Shown here piece after piece: positions 37,368-48,600 of a stretch of 64,000 bases of DNA. Under the pieces are notes generated by a model that worked only from the letters and a program-made list of their open reading frames with translations, was not told the DNA's origin and ran no database searches. The translations under genes and the position numbers were made by a program. The first letter of the stretch is position 1. Every line of letters begins with the position of its first letter. The DNA is taken from contig NC_133896.1 of assembly GCF_964199755.1 (NCBI RefSeq), forward strand, positions 65,203,142-65,267,141, read 5' to 3'. Source of the stretch: Larus michahellis. Its lineage: Eukaryota > Chordata > Aves > Charadriiformes > Laridae.

Positions 37368-39469
37368 AGGAGACTCTTAATTCGTATCTCACCAGCAGAA
37401 TCATTTTATTTCCTAGTGAACCTCATCTCATAGTACTTAAGCTGAGAAAAACTATTTTGTTGATAAATTAAAGTTTACATCCATGCTACTTACTGAAGAA
37501 CAGGATTTAGATGGTGATGCATTTGATAAAGATACAGTGATACTACTTACAGTGGCTGGTAGTTTCTGCATACCTAAAAGCATTTTAAAAGTACTTAGGA
37601 CAGCTAAGAGAGGTACCAGTTGGGTACCTGTCTCCAGACATCTACCTGAAAATCTCAGTCTTCAATTTTTTTTTTCTTAATTGGTAATGTAGAATATACC
37701 TGTTTGTGCTTTTCTATATCTATGTACTTATCAATATTACCAATAGTAATGGCAAAAAGATAGTATGATCTTCACTGAAATTATGTTCTTGTGTGCAAAA
37801 GCGAACAATATAAGAATGTACCAAAGTCTCACTAAGTAAGTAAACACGCAGGGTGGCAAACCGATCTATGTGTGAAACTTTGACTCCATTATAATCAATG
37901 GCAAAACTGCCAGTAACTTCAGAGACAAAAAATTTCACTCACGGACTGCGTGATACGTCCATGGGCACAAAGACAGTCTGTAGAAAGGCTCAGGAATAGA
38001 ACAAGTTGGGTCTCTGCCTTTTAATGCAATCCTTACTATCCTTAAATCCAGTTTCTGCTTAAGACCCTTCCTTCATCAGTCTGTATATGTATCTCCTGTT
38101 AGCTTCTGCTGGAGTTCTGAATATGTCTCAAAGATAAACAGACTGCTTCATTATTAGTTGGTGGTACGTGACAGAATTTTGGGAACAGGGCTGTAAATGT
38201 CACATGAACAGTAAATACGTTCATATTTTGAAGTTTGGAATTAGGGATCAGTTGCCTCCACTGCAATGAAAATATGTACATACCTTTTTATTGCTGGCAA
38301 GCCTATTTTAATGAGATAATTATACAGACTTAGATCCCTACGAGGGTTAAATGAGTCTTCAAATAATACTACACAGCTCTGTGCCCTGGACTAGTTATAG
38401 TCTAAAACATTCTAGGATTTGTCAGAACATTTTGCAGAAACAACACAAGAGTTTTGACAATGCTAGTCTCAGGAAATGCATTGAACAGGGAATGATTTCT
38501 TTAGTAGCATCTGATATTTCTGAAATACCTGATAAAACTGTGAAAAAGCTTTATGGAATAGACTTTCTGAGGGTATTACAGTTTGTATACAACAAAGTCT
38601 ATTACTTTTCTAAGATTTTGAAAAATACATGTTCATGAATTCATATGCATAAGTGCATGAGGTTTCAAAACGCTAAGTGGCTGATTTTTGAAGTTTTTCA
38701 CAAGTATCTTGTGTTTTTCACAAGTATCTATTATGTAAAGTATAGAATTTCAGAATTACAACTGGAATACCCATTTCTTTAATATTTCATAAATTACAGT
38801 TATTGATTGATGGTTATAAAGTTTTCAAATGTTAAACTTTGTTAGAAAGAAAGTTAGTTAGTTAGAAAGAGTTATTAATTTTCAGGTAACAGACAAAAAA
38901 TTCAAAATCTGGAGGAAAAAAAGCAGAGCAGTACACAAGTTAACTTCTCATGCTTATGAAACCAAGACACCCTAGCAGCAGACTGCAGGCAGTGCTGTTA
39001 AGCAAACTGCAAGCAGACTTCCTTTCAACTATGCCTAATTAGAATTAAGTATTGAAAGACGTACATATGCCACCGAAGTAGAAGCATGTTTCTCCGCAAA
39101 CATAAAAATGTATCAGAATTTCAGTATGTATACGCACAAATTAACAGCTTAAGTCTTGTTCAGCTATGCAGCCGATAACTGAAACAACCACTAGCAGTAT
39201 ACGCTGTACTGATTTTTAGAAGTATTTTCAAGCACATGCAGTGCCTGGAACTCCTAAATCTATAAAAAACACCCCAACCAACTACACAGAACTTGTTGAG
39301 GAAACAGACCGTGAATCATAACGTTACTCTAACTCCTTTACAAGTTAAAGAAATAGCCAAAGTCAACTGTTCGGTAACTCCGCTGCTGAAGAGTGTAGTG
39401 GAGATGGTGATTTGGTTAATGAAGTTATCTGACGTTGCTCGGTAAAACCGTATTGAAGATTAACTGCCC
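37368..39469. other. Distal upstream flank of SYT10, no gene seen
   Basis: AT-rich sequence between the tRNA-like fragment and the CpG island. I see no exon. A half cAMP-response-element word TGACGT occurs at 39430-39435, about 0.73 kb upstream of the SYT10 start codon. By itself it is weak evidence of regulation. A short duplicated word is at 38693-38729. Confidence 0.45.
38693..38729 (+). repeat. Direct repeat of a 17-bp word
   Basis: The word gtttttcacaagtatct occurs at 38693-38709 and again at 38713-38729, separated by tgt. It is a two-copy local duplication with a 20-bp period. Confidence 0.9.
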
Positions 39470-39775
39470 GGGTCACCTAAGAAATAACGTTTCGGGAAAA
39501 ACGACAGGAACGGTGGGGAATAAGCTCTGCTTCATCCTGCCGGCGCGACGAGCCACCGCGGAGCTCCGCACCCCGGGTGCCTCTGCCGTCGGGGCTCCGC
39601 GGGGCTCGGGGGTCCCGCCGTGGGGAGTGGGGCACGACTCCACCCGCCGGCACCAGCGCAACCCCCGCACCGCTCCGCACGGCTCCGCTCCTCCCCGCGC
39701 AGCCCCTGACCGAGGCCGCCGCCCGCCCCGCCGCGCTCCCAGCGTGGCCGTCACCCCGGGAGCCGTCCCGGCCGC

Positions 39776-39785
39776 GGGGCGGGGG
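39776..39785 (+). promoter_or_regulatory. GC box (Sp1/KLF-type)
   Basis: GGGGCGGGGG matches the Sp1/KLF consensus and lies about 385 bp upstream of the SYT10 start codon in the CpG island. Binding is inferred from the motif only. Confidence 0.5.
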
Positions 39786-39853
39786 AAGGAAAAGTTTCCC
39801 CGGGGGGAGGCGAGGAGCCCCCCCCGCCGCCTGCGCCCCCCCGAGCCAGGCTG

Positions 39854-39860
39854 CCATTGG
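39854..39860 (-). promoter_or_regulatory. Inverted CCAAT box (NF-Y-type)
   Basis: CCATTGG on the + strand is CCAATGG on the - strand, the core recognised by NF-Y. It is about 310 bp upstream of the start codon, a position that would fit a TSS some tens of bases downstream. Inference from motif and location. Confidence 0.5.
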
Positions 39861-39917
39861 CCGAGCCGCCTACCGAAGCCCGCTAGGCACAAAAGGCGTT
39901 GCTAAGTGGATGCTTAT

Positions 39918-40017
39918 TTTTTCCCCCTCTTTTTATTTTTTTTACCTCTCCCCCCCCCCCTTTTTTTTTTGTCTCTCCCTCCCCCCCTCCCTCCCTCTTC
40001 CCCCTTCACTACTTCTT
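39918..40017 (+). repeat. Long polypyrimidine (C/T) tract in promoter or leader
   Basis: About 100 bp are almost purely T and C, with T-runs alternating with C-runs of up to about 13. The tract lies between the CCAAT box and the start codon. It is probably near or within the 5' leader. Such homopurine-homopyrimidine DNA can adopt triplex structure; that is known chemistry, not shown here. Confidence 0.85.
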
Positions 40018-40020
40018 CGG

Positions 40021-40143
40021 ATGAGAGCGCGGGTTCACTCGCTCCGCGCCCGCCGCTCCGCTCCCGCCGCCGCCGCTGCTCCGCTCCCCGCGGGAGGTTG
40101 CGCGGGTCGGGCGCGGAGCCGTCCCGCGCCGGCCATGGCCTAG
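40021..40143 (+). other. Upstream ORF(s) in SYT10 leader: 40 codons, nested Met-Ala-stop
   Basis: An ATG at 40021 (weak context, C at -3) opens a 40-codon frame rich in Arg and Ala that ends with TAG at 40141-40143. In the same frame the last ATG at 40135 has a near-perfect Kozak context (gccggccATGG) and encodes only Met-Ala before the same stop. The stop is 25 nt upstream of the SYT10 ATG at 40169. If the leader includes this region, the short uORF should affect initiation at the main start. Whether it is transcribed depends on the unknown TSS, although 40135 is close enough to the start codon that inclusion is likely. Confidence 0.55.
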
Positions 40144-40168
40144 CGGGCGGCCGGGGCCGGGGCAGAAG

Positions 40169-40319
40169 ATGAGTTTCCCCGCGGAGGACGGCGTGGGCAG
40201 CCTCTGCCACAAGGCGCTGCAGATCATCTCGGAGCTGTGCCTGGGCGGGCAGGTGGAGCGGGAGAAGTGCGCCGGCATCTTCCCCTTGGAGACCGCCCGT
40301 CAGGGCATCGGCGGCACAG
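40169..40319 (+). CDS. SYT10: Synaptotagmin-10, coding exon 1 (luminal N-terminus)
   Basis: This encodes residues 1-50 plus the first base of codon 51. Synaptotagmin-10 is a type I-like, single-pass vesicle protein with two C2 domains. It belongs to the SYT3/5/6/10 group and is a Ca2+ sensor for exocytosis (in mouse, of IGF-1 vesicles in olfactory neurons). The N-terminus starts MSFPAEDGVGSLCHKALQII, which I recognise from the family. Cys13, Cys24 and Cys34 correspond to the N-terminal cysteines that make disulfide-linked dimers in this group. The ATG has A at -3. The exon ends CAG|gtaccg, so the donor lacks the usual G at +5. Codon 51 is completed by exon 2 (G|AC, Asp), and the frame continues exactly. 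Upstream of this ATG lies the Met-Ala-stop uORF. Confidence 0.93.
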
Positions 40320-40577
40320 GTACCGCTACCAGACCCGCCGCCCCGCCGCTGCGCCGACCCCCGTTCTGCCGCCGCCGCGGGGCGGGCAGCGCCGGCGTGG
40401 GCGGCCGGAGAGCGCAACTTTTTCCTTTGCCTTCTCTGCGTGTGGAGGGGGCGGAAGGGGGGGGGGCAGTCACACAGCCCGCTTTAAAATCGTCTCCCTC
40501 TCGCAGCCCGCGGAGGCTCCCGCGCCCGGGAAGCAGCGAGGGAAGCGCCGGGACTGCCGAGCCATCGCCGCGGGGTG

Positions 40578-40609
40578 ACCACCACCACCACCACCACCCA
40601 CCCCACCCC
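40578..40609 (+). repeat. (ACC)n microsatellite
   Basis: Seven ACC units are followed by degenerate cccaccccacccc, immediately downstream of exon 1 inside the CpG island. Confidence 0.9.
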
Positions 40610-41029
40610 GCGCTTGGGGTGGGGGCCAGCGCCCCGAGAGAAACGCGGGGAGGGCGGGTGCAGGCGTGGGGACGGGGAGCGAGGAGAGGCGCCGAGGGGA
40701 GAGAAATCGCCGCCGACGTGCGAGCCCGGCCGTCGGCTGGAGCCGCGCCGGCGGAAACGGCCCCTGTCCCCGGCAGCTCGCTCGTTTGCCCCCCGCCGCT
40801 CCGCTTCGGCAAGGTTTTCCCCGCGGGTGGGAGTTTCTCTTTGTGGAAAGCCCGGAGCCGGGCTCTTGGTTGCGTCTGTGGGGCCGTGCGTGCCGGCAGC
40901 CGGGGAGAGGGCAGTGTTTGATGCTCTTGTCACGGGTGGGCAGCGGTTGCTGTGGTTTTCGCCCCGTCGCCCCTTCTCTCCACCCCAGCCGTCCTTCGGT
41001 GTTTGGCGGGCGGTGCCGCGGCCGCAGGT

Positions 41030-41120
41030 TGCGCGGGAGGGGGCGGCGGGGGTGGGGGGGAGGCGGTCGGGGCCGTGTGGCTCGGCGCTGGGCGGCGGGG
41101 CGGGAGATCGGGCAGCCGCC
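41030..41120 (+). other. G-rich block with G-quadruplex potential at start of intron 1
   Basis: The + strand has closely spaced G-runs (gggaggggg, gggggtggggggg, ggcgggg, gcgggg) with loops of one to a few bases. This matches the G-quadruplex pattern on the coding strand and hence in the pre-mRNA. It is common in CpG-island introns; formation is not shown. Confidence 0.5.
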
Positions 41121-41879
41121 GGGCTCGGGGCACAGCTCGCCAAGCCGCGGCTCAGAGTAGCCCTGCGATGAAATTTGACGGAGCCCGCTGCGCTTTCTGA
41201 GCGGGGTTTGAGATGTTTGACATCCCCGCCGTTGGTCGCTGAGGGCGGCAGTGGAGCTCTCTGACAGCTAGTGGGAACCTGTAGAGTCAGGGCTGCCCTC
41301 CGGTGCGGTCCGGTGCAGGACTCGTCCGGGAAAATTTGGGGTGGGGTGGGAGGGGGCGGTGGGAATTCGGGCTAATTTAAATATTCCAAAGCCAGAAAAA
41401 TCGTCAGGGCCGAAACCAAGATTTTGACTTCTAACGGTGGTGTCGTTTGGTCACTGATGTCTGGATTGTCTGGGTCTTTCGGAACCGGCTCTGCGCTTTT
41501 GCGTTATTCTGCACAGTACACTCTGGACCCCTTGCTTTCCATGGCACTTATTTTTGGGACGGGGCTTGAAAATTAGTCCAAGGTCTGCGCTTAATTCCTG
41601 CCAGAAGGGCATTCCATATGTGCAAATGGACAGCTTGCATTGTGGCCAACAAACAACAAGCGTACAGTGCAAATTAAATAAATTAACACCAAGTCATGAA
41701 AAGCAGCAGGTCCTCAGCATGTGCCCCAGCTGCGCTGTAGCTACAGCCGCAGCTGTTACTTTTTTATTATTTTTTTTTCTTTTCTTCTAATGCCCACAGA
41801 TTTTACCGCGAATTCCGGGTTATTTGTAGTATCTAAGAACATAAAACCTGTTGTCTGAAAGAGAAGCGATTCTTCTTTC

Positions 41880-42075
41880 GGGCCCCGGTACCTGTAGCGC
41901 GCTTCTCCCAGGGCTTTGCGCTCAGTTTCCAGCCGGTGAAGGCGGGCGCGTCCCGCAGCTGCAGCGCAGGCGGCGGGGGGGGGAGGCGGGACGACCCTGT
42001 CCGGCTCGACCCGGCCGTCCCGGGGCTTATTCGATCCGCCGCGGGCGTTGCGGGGGTCGTAGCGTGTCCGTCGAT
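41880..42075. promoter_or_regulatory. Second CpG-rich patch in intron 1
   Basis: About 200 bp with many CpGs (gggcgcgtcccgc, ggacgaccc, tccgccgcgggcgttgcg, gtccgtcg) is separated from the main island by about 0.7 kb of lower-CpG sequence. It could be a shore or remnant of a longer island, an intronic enhancer, or an alternative promoter. I see no TATA box, and the open frames are short. Confidence 0.5.
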
Positions 42076-45000
42076 TTGTTGTGCTTTAGTAAATGCTAAC
42101 TACCGGGTGTGTTCCCGTCGCGCACCGTGTTTAGTTGTCTTGGCCCGAATCGTAGAAGGTTGCATGAAAATACGGAGCTTGGAAAATTGGGCTCTGAAAA
42201 GATTAGTTTCTCTGTCTGATTTTTAGAGAGTACTGCAGAGGGAGTCAGGTGTCATATAAAAGCAAAGTTGATGTGTAAACAGGTGGGCTGTGAAGGGTAC
42301 AGAAATGTCCCAGGAGGTAAGCCAAGGTTTGCTGTGTAGAAAATTTGACTCTTCAACACTTGCCTTGGTATTGCCTTCTGTACAGTAACAGGAGCTTCTT
42401 TTAGGCGTTTCTTCAAAGTCAACCATCTTCCTTTTTTTTTTTTCATTTGTAAACCCTAACTTGCAACTGTTGGATTAAAAAAAAACCACTGATATTTAAC
42501 AGATCAGAGGCTTAAAGCACTGGTTCACACATCTCAGCTAAGTTCCTAAATCTCACTTTTTCCTCCTTGAAAGAAAACCATTATTAGATGATGCGTGTCA
42601 ACTTTATTGGCACAAATATTAAATTAAACATTAATAACACTGACAGTGAGCATATATTAATACTTTCTGGCTCCAGAGGAGGAACAGACACACTGTCGTT
42701 GTTGATAATTGACAATATTTTAATATGCAAACACTTGGATAGACAAGGCATAAATATCACTCACATTAATTTTATGAACTGCAAGATTTTAAATACAGTG
42801 TCTAGGCTGAGAGAAATGTGGTCATTGAAAAGCGAATCATGTAATCTGTCCTGCTTTTCAAATGTACATAGAGTTCCTTATCATCTCTATGGATAAAGTT
42901 AATGTTGTCCACAGTGCTGAATATCTGTAGTTCCTGTTCATTAAAGGTAGAAACGTTAAGTGTTCTCCATCATCATTCTGTGAATGAAGCCATAAATGTT
43001 TGTGTTTTCCTGAAATACCTGTGTCACATACATAGGGTGGTAGCATTTGACATGAGATTCCATCTCATGTAGCCATATCCTTCTGTGGCTGAGTAAATTC
43101 TGCACAGTTCTAGTGTCATGCAGCTGTAGCTGTATGGTAGAGGGGAGGAATGGCTAATTTAGCCCTCTCAGTTTTGCTGTATCTCCCAAATGATGATGCA
43201 GGAAGCACTTTCCCAATGTATGCCCACGCCAGGTGATACACATCATGGAACCAGTTCAGTTGTTTGCAGGCTGGGGCTCCAGCTATAGCAGTGTGATGGG
43301 AATTAGCTCCTGCAACAAGCACTGAAGTGTGTGGAGAAGAACCTACCATAGTAAGAGTAAGAAGATACATGAGTTGTGAGGAGGACTTCTGGAAGATGTG
43401 GAGGAGATAAAAGACTGTGAGAGGGTTCTTACAGAATAGTGGTTTATTATTGTATGTTGTTATGTTATAGAATAACAGTTAAGCTTTCAATGAAAATCCG
43501 AAAAGAAAATAGTCCAGGAGAAGATATGAAGAGGAGAGAAAGGAAAATAATAGTGGTCTATGTAGGGATAGTATGTTTTCTCTTTAAATGGTGGGTTCAT
43601 TCATTTTTCCTAGTCTCAAAAAGAATACACCTTAAAGTGTAACAAAGATAGCATAAGTAAAAATCACTAATGAGATTTAATTGAAGGAAAGAAGGCTAAA
43701 AGATGAGGAGACCCATATTTGGAAAGGAAAGAATAGTGCAAGAAACATTTCAGAAAGTAGAAGAGTAGATGGAAAAAAGGAAAGCAGACCGTTTCTGTTT
43801 CGTACAAGAATAACATGCTCTGGAAGTCGAAAACGTTGAAAAAGGCAACTAGAATTGCTGTGATACAGTTACGTTGGCAGGTGTGATGGTTGCTTTCTGT
43901 TCAGCTAGACCGTGAAAAGCAGCCAAGCTTCTCAGAGGAATCAGCTACTTGAGACAGAAGATGTACCACCCAATCACAGCAAAATATGAGGCAATATTCA
44001 CCTCGTGACCCAAGAAGTTTCACTGGCAAGCAGAGAGGGTGGGTACTGATTTTTTTGGTAGTGTAGGCGTTAGGTATGGGAAAGAAGCATAACGAGGATG
44101 ACAGAATCAAACATGAAGAAGAGGGAGCCAGAGACACAGTCAGAACAAAAAATGGAGAGTATGGCTTTGGGAAGGCAAAGGACAATAAAATGAAGCAACA
44201 AAGCAGCAGGGAGAGTTATTCATGTTTGCTGCTAGCAAAAAAAAAATAACCTCCATATGTTTGTCTCTTCTTATTCTCGGAGAAATAAGAGTTTGGGTGT
44301 TCTTTGTAGGCAAACAGAAATGGCTGATTCTTGAATAGCTTTTTCCTCTCACTGACACCACCACCACCTTAGGACCCTCAATTACTGCTCACTGCTTGGG
44401 TCAAGAAGGGGCAATCATATTTAGTGTAACAGATAATTAATCTATGGAACTCATAGCAAGAATCTTAGTGAGATAAATAATTTTGTAAATTTCTAAGAGC
44501 TTTAGACAATTAGTGAAGATACGACATCTGCTGTTATATTTTCTGCCCTTGTAATTACAAGGACTATTAATTCTCTCATCTCAGGGGAATGCTCGAGTGA
44601 AAAGATTAGGAAGCTGTTTACATTTATGGTACCTTTATATAGTTGACTGTGTGAGCTTTCTTCTTAAGGGTATAACATTTTTGGCAAAATGATTAATTAG
44701 ATGTGTGATTTTTCTGTTTGGTTTTTTTTACACCTCCTTTATTTCCAGTAGATTTGGGCAAAATGATTAAGATGTTTGTCAACTAATAGGAAGAGTTCAT
44801 GTGGAAAATAAATGGGAGCTGGATGTGCGGGATTGCACCTAACAAAATTTATCTCTAGTCCAAATAAAGTATTTCCTAGAAGTATCCAAAATTCATATGT
44901 GCAGCTTGGTTACACCTGTATTTTTACTCAGGTTATCTGATTAATAAAGGGCTCTAATTCATTTTTGCCAGTTAAGCATCCCTCCTCATTTTCAAAGGAA

Positions 45001-45583
45001 CCAAGCACATCAAAGTCCCAGTTGGGAGCATTTCTGAAGGTTAAGCCAATTGCTTTGGCATCCAGCTCTAGGGACACATGTTTAAAATTCATTGCATGTC
45101 CTCTGCAAATGGTGGGCACTTTTTGCTGTCTTTGCTTTTTTTTTAGGCCTGCTGGTCCTGCAGAACTTCACTATCTCATTATCAGTTCTCATGGGGAACT
45201 GATGTTTATAACAGAGCTGTGAACCCTGTTGCTTCCCTGCCAGGAGGGCATATTTTAGCCATGTAGAGAGTTCTAGAGAGTGGTATTCTCTCTTGCTCTT
45301 TTGCTTGTCAGACACTGAATTTTTGTAATTTGACCATGCAAAGAGCCTCAGCTTTGACAGGATTGGTTTTTATTCATCTAAATATTCTACTCACAATTAT
45401 TCCATTACCTATCAAGTTTGTAACCCTACGCTTGATCAACAATTTACCGGAGAAGTATAGAGGGAGTAAGAAAACACTGGAGCATCCTGCACGCGGCCGT
45501 TCTGTAATATAGTCCCGCTCTTCCCTGAAGAGCAATGTCATGGGTCCTGCTACTGTAGTTGTCATGAGTCTCCCATTGGTGTG

Positions 45584-45600
45584 CACACACACACACACAC
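45584..45600 (+). repeat. (CA)n microsatellite
   Basis: A clean CA dinucleotide run of 8-9 units inside SYT10 intron 1. Confidence 0.9.
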
Positions 45601-48600
45601 TTAGAGGGGAGAAAGAACAGATTTACCCCATAGTGTGCTTGCAAGTTCTTCTCAACCATGCCAGAGAAAGAACCAAGGGGACCAAAATTGGCTTGAATTA
45701 ATGTGAAGACTACTGTCATCAGTGTGGGACTGTCATACAAGAAAGGAACATTTTTCTTCATGAGAATCTAACTGTTGTGTGAAACAATTGAGCATTCTGT
45801 GACAGAGAAATGTGATAAAACTAAATAATAAACATTTGAACAGTTAACAGACCGATCAAATTATTTACAATACAGCTCGTCGCCTGGTCAGAACAAAGTT
45901 ATTACCAGAGGGAAATAAGGGTTTGGGGGAAAAATGTGCAGGGTTACTGAAAAATATGCTTTCCAAAATAAGCGTTAACAAGTGGTGAAAACCAGAAATG
46001 CATCTAATTCAGCAGCATAAAGGTAGAACAGAGGGTAACCATACCACAGAGACCAGATTTATTTACAGTAAATGTGAAGGCAGTCACAACAATGCAGAAG
46101 TACTCAACATGCAGACAGCAGCGATACACAGCAAAAGCAAGAGTTTTACGAAATAATCATCCGCCATACATGTTTTGCAAAGAAATAAAGATGAAAAATA
46201 CAGAAATGGTTGTAAACAGCCGGAGGACAAATCTGTAATGATGAAGATAAAGAGACACAGTGTTTTGCTGGGTCTCATCATCTGTGTGAGATGTTTGTTA
46301 TATAATGCTGGGTAAGAATAAATATAACCATGACAATTCAAAAATTACACTTGAGCTGTGCAAACCTTGTTACAGCTATGGTATGCTTATGATTAATGGC
46401 AGTCCAGTGGGCTTAGGTTGTGTTTTCATTTCATTTTCTTGTCTGAAAGAGGATAATGAGGTGTTCTTGCAGATGCTTACAGAGACATCCTCACAAGTGT
46501 GAGAGCAGCATGAGACCAAGCCCAAAGCTGGTTTTTAGTTTGATGGAAGGCAAGGGGGGCAGACGTGGGTTGCGCAGAGATGGGAGTTGCCTCCTATTGA
46601 GATTAAGTGAGAGTTAACAAGTAGGAAAGTAAGTAGGCCGAAAAAAGCCTTGGAAGTGGAGACAAGTGATTCACATTTGGTGTGTTAGAGAGGAGAGGCT
46701 AGTGCAGTATCTCTTGCTTCCAACAATGCAGGCAAAACACCATGACCCTGTCAGGCAAAAGCGAGAACCATCTCCTCTAGTCACATACAGCACACCGATC
46801 ATGTACCAGGGCTCATGAATACACAGCTGTTGTGGTAAATTCCTTCTGATTTCTTGAAAACAGAAGGTAATGTGGGCTAGGAGAAGGCTAATTAAGATTT
46901 TGGGAAATACCTTGTATCTGCTGTATGTCATGTAATGTAAAGTCCCGTACAAGGAGTTTGAAATGGCAAAAGAGGGTGTTCCACTTGTGGTTGGACGGGC
47001 ATAGATTATGAGATGCATTAATAAATAATATAACTTAGATAAAAGATTTTGTCAAGACATTAAAAATTTTATGTGCTGTAAAGATGTAGTAAATCACGGT
47101 GATAACTGACTCCATTTTATTCCCTTACTGTCAAGAAACATGCTACCATAGAGCTTTGTTAGCATTAAGAAGTGATATAGCAGCCAGTAGGTGGTGATGG
47201 CTGTTTTGAACAAATTCAGGCATCAGACTGAGTTAACAGCATAGGAGGGAACACATTCTCAGTAGGGCCAGAGTCAAAAGATTTGAGGAAGATCTTCAAA
47301 GTATGTTTCTCCATGAGAATGGCAGAGAAGATCACACGTAGGCTTTTAAGTGAAAGGCTATTTTTGCAGTTTGAAATTTAAGTCGGGTGTTTTGACAGGT
47401 TCAGGTTATGAGAGAGAATACACGACTGTGCACCTGCCACTTTCTGAGGCACTCTAAAGCATTATATCCCCATCTGCAGGGATTTGGATGAAACAGAAGT
47501 AATTGTGGAAGATCTGCTAATGCTGAGTAAAAATGAACGCTAGCAACTTCTTATGTTCTTCAAATTTCCCCAAGGAAAACTGAACAGCAGAAATGTTGGG
47601 TTGGACCAACTAGTTCATATACATGGGGATAAGGGAGATTTGTTGGACCCAGACCTTTTATAATTGATAAAGCTCCTGCTTTCCTGCTTTATCTGATTGA
47701 GCTGACTCCTGATATTCCAGACACAAGAGTTCCCTTTGGAGTGGTCACTATGGAAAGAGTGAAGTTCCTTACAGCTGATGAACAAGAGAACAAATTAAAA
47801 GTTAATGAAAAATATATTTGAAAAAGGTTACATAGACATTGTACTTTAAATATTTAAGAGAACCAAGATCAGATATAGACCAAGAGGTGGGTCAGAAGAG
47901 AATATAACCCCCTTTTTCTCCAGGCATTCCTTTCCCCCTGTTCCTTTGATGGCAGGAGTACTTTCTCTTCAGCATGGTCCAGATCAGACACATGCCAGCC
48001 CCTTAGACACATGGGCAGCTACCTCATGGCACTGTCTGGCCTCTCTCCATTCAAGATCATGGATTTGTGGAGCATGTTTTTCCAAAGTTAAGCATCAAGG
48101 GGTATAGGCTCTCAGGGTACTGACTAAAATGTAGATGAGCTTAATTTGGTTTGGAAATGGAAAGTCTGTCAATGTGCATGTTTGCAAATGGATTCATGGG
48201 CAGAACTTTTTTCAGGCAAGTTTCAAACAACAAATTGTTGGAAGCCATAGTATGGAAATCATTGCTTAAAACACTCCCTAGCATCCAGAAAAAAGATGGG
48301 GATGTTTCTGAAGTGCTTGCCTAATATGAAAGACTGGCTATCAAGGAGGCTGTTATGGTGGAAATGTTTCTGAAGATATTTATAAAAAATGCAGAGAGAT
48401 TTTGAGGTAGGTAGAATTCACGCACTTCCCAAATACACATGCCTTTCTAAAATAAGAAATATAAAATTTTCCAAAATTCCGTATCTTGAAAGAGTACTTT
48501 TAAATAGAAAACCATGAGAAAACAGGATACTTTCTTTCAGTTATGAAATTTTATCAAGACTATGAAGATGACGTTTAAGGACAGAGATCAGTAAAGGAAA

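Larger units (their letters stand above)
39470..41170. promoter_or_regulatory. SYT10: CpG island promoter region of SYT10
   Basis: CpG density rises abruptly near 39470 and stays high to about 41170, spanning the upstream region, leader, coding exon 1 and the start of intron 1. This is the typical CpG-island promoter layout of a vertebrate neuronal gene. Upstream of exon 1 there is a GC box GGGGCGGGGG at 39776-39785 (Sp1/KLF type) and an inverted CCAAT box (CCATTGG) at 39854-39860. I see no convincing TATA box. The transcription start cannot be placed from sequence alone. It probably lies between the CCAAT box and the start codon at 40169. Long frames on both strands here come from GC richness and are not genes. 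Confidence 0.85.

Noticed and set aside
39435..41200. Many long frames (up to 250 codons) on both strands across the SYT10 CpG island
   Set aside because: GC-rich sequence has few stop codons. The frames overlap each other on both strands and give Pro/Arg/Ala/Gly-rich low-complexity peptides. Only residues 1-50 of the frame starting at 40169 match a protein family and end at a splice donor.
43116..43370. 84-codon - strand frame with less biased composition than its neighbours
   Set aside because: It looked as if it might be a degraded domesticated or mobile-element protein, but I could not match it to a family and there is no supporting structure around it.
46671..47018. 115-codon - strand frame in SYT10 intron 1
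   Set aside because: No family resemblance, antisense within an intron and no flanking splice or promoter signals.
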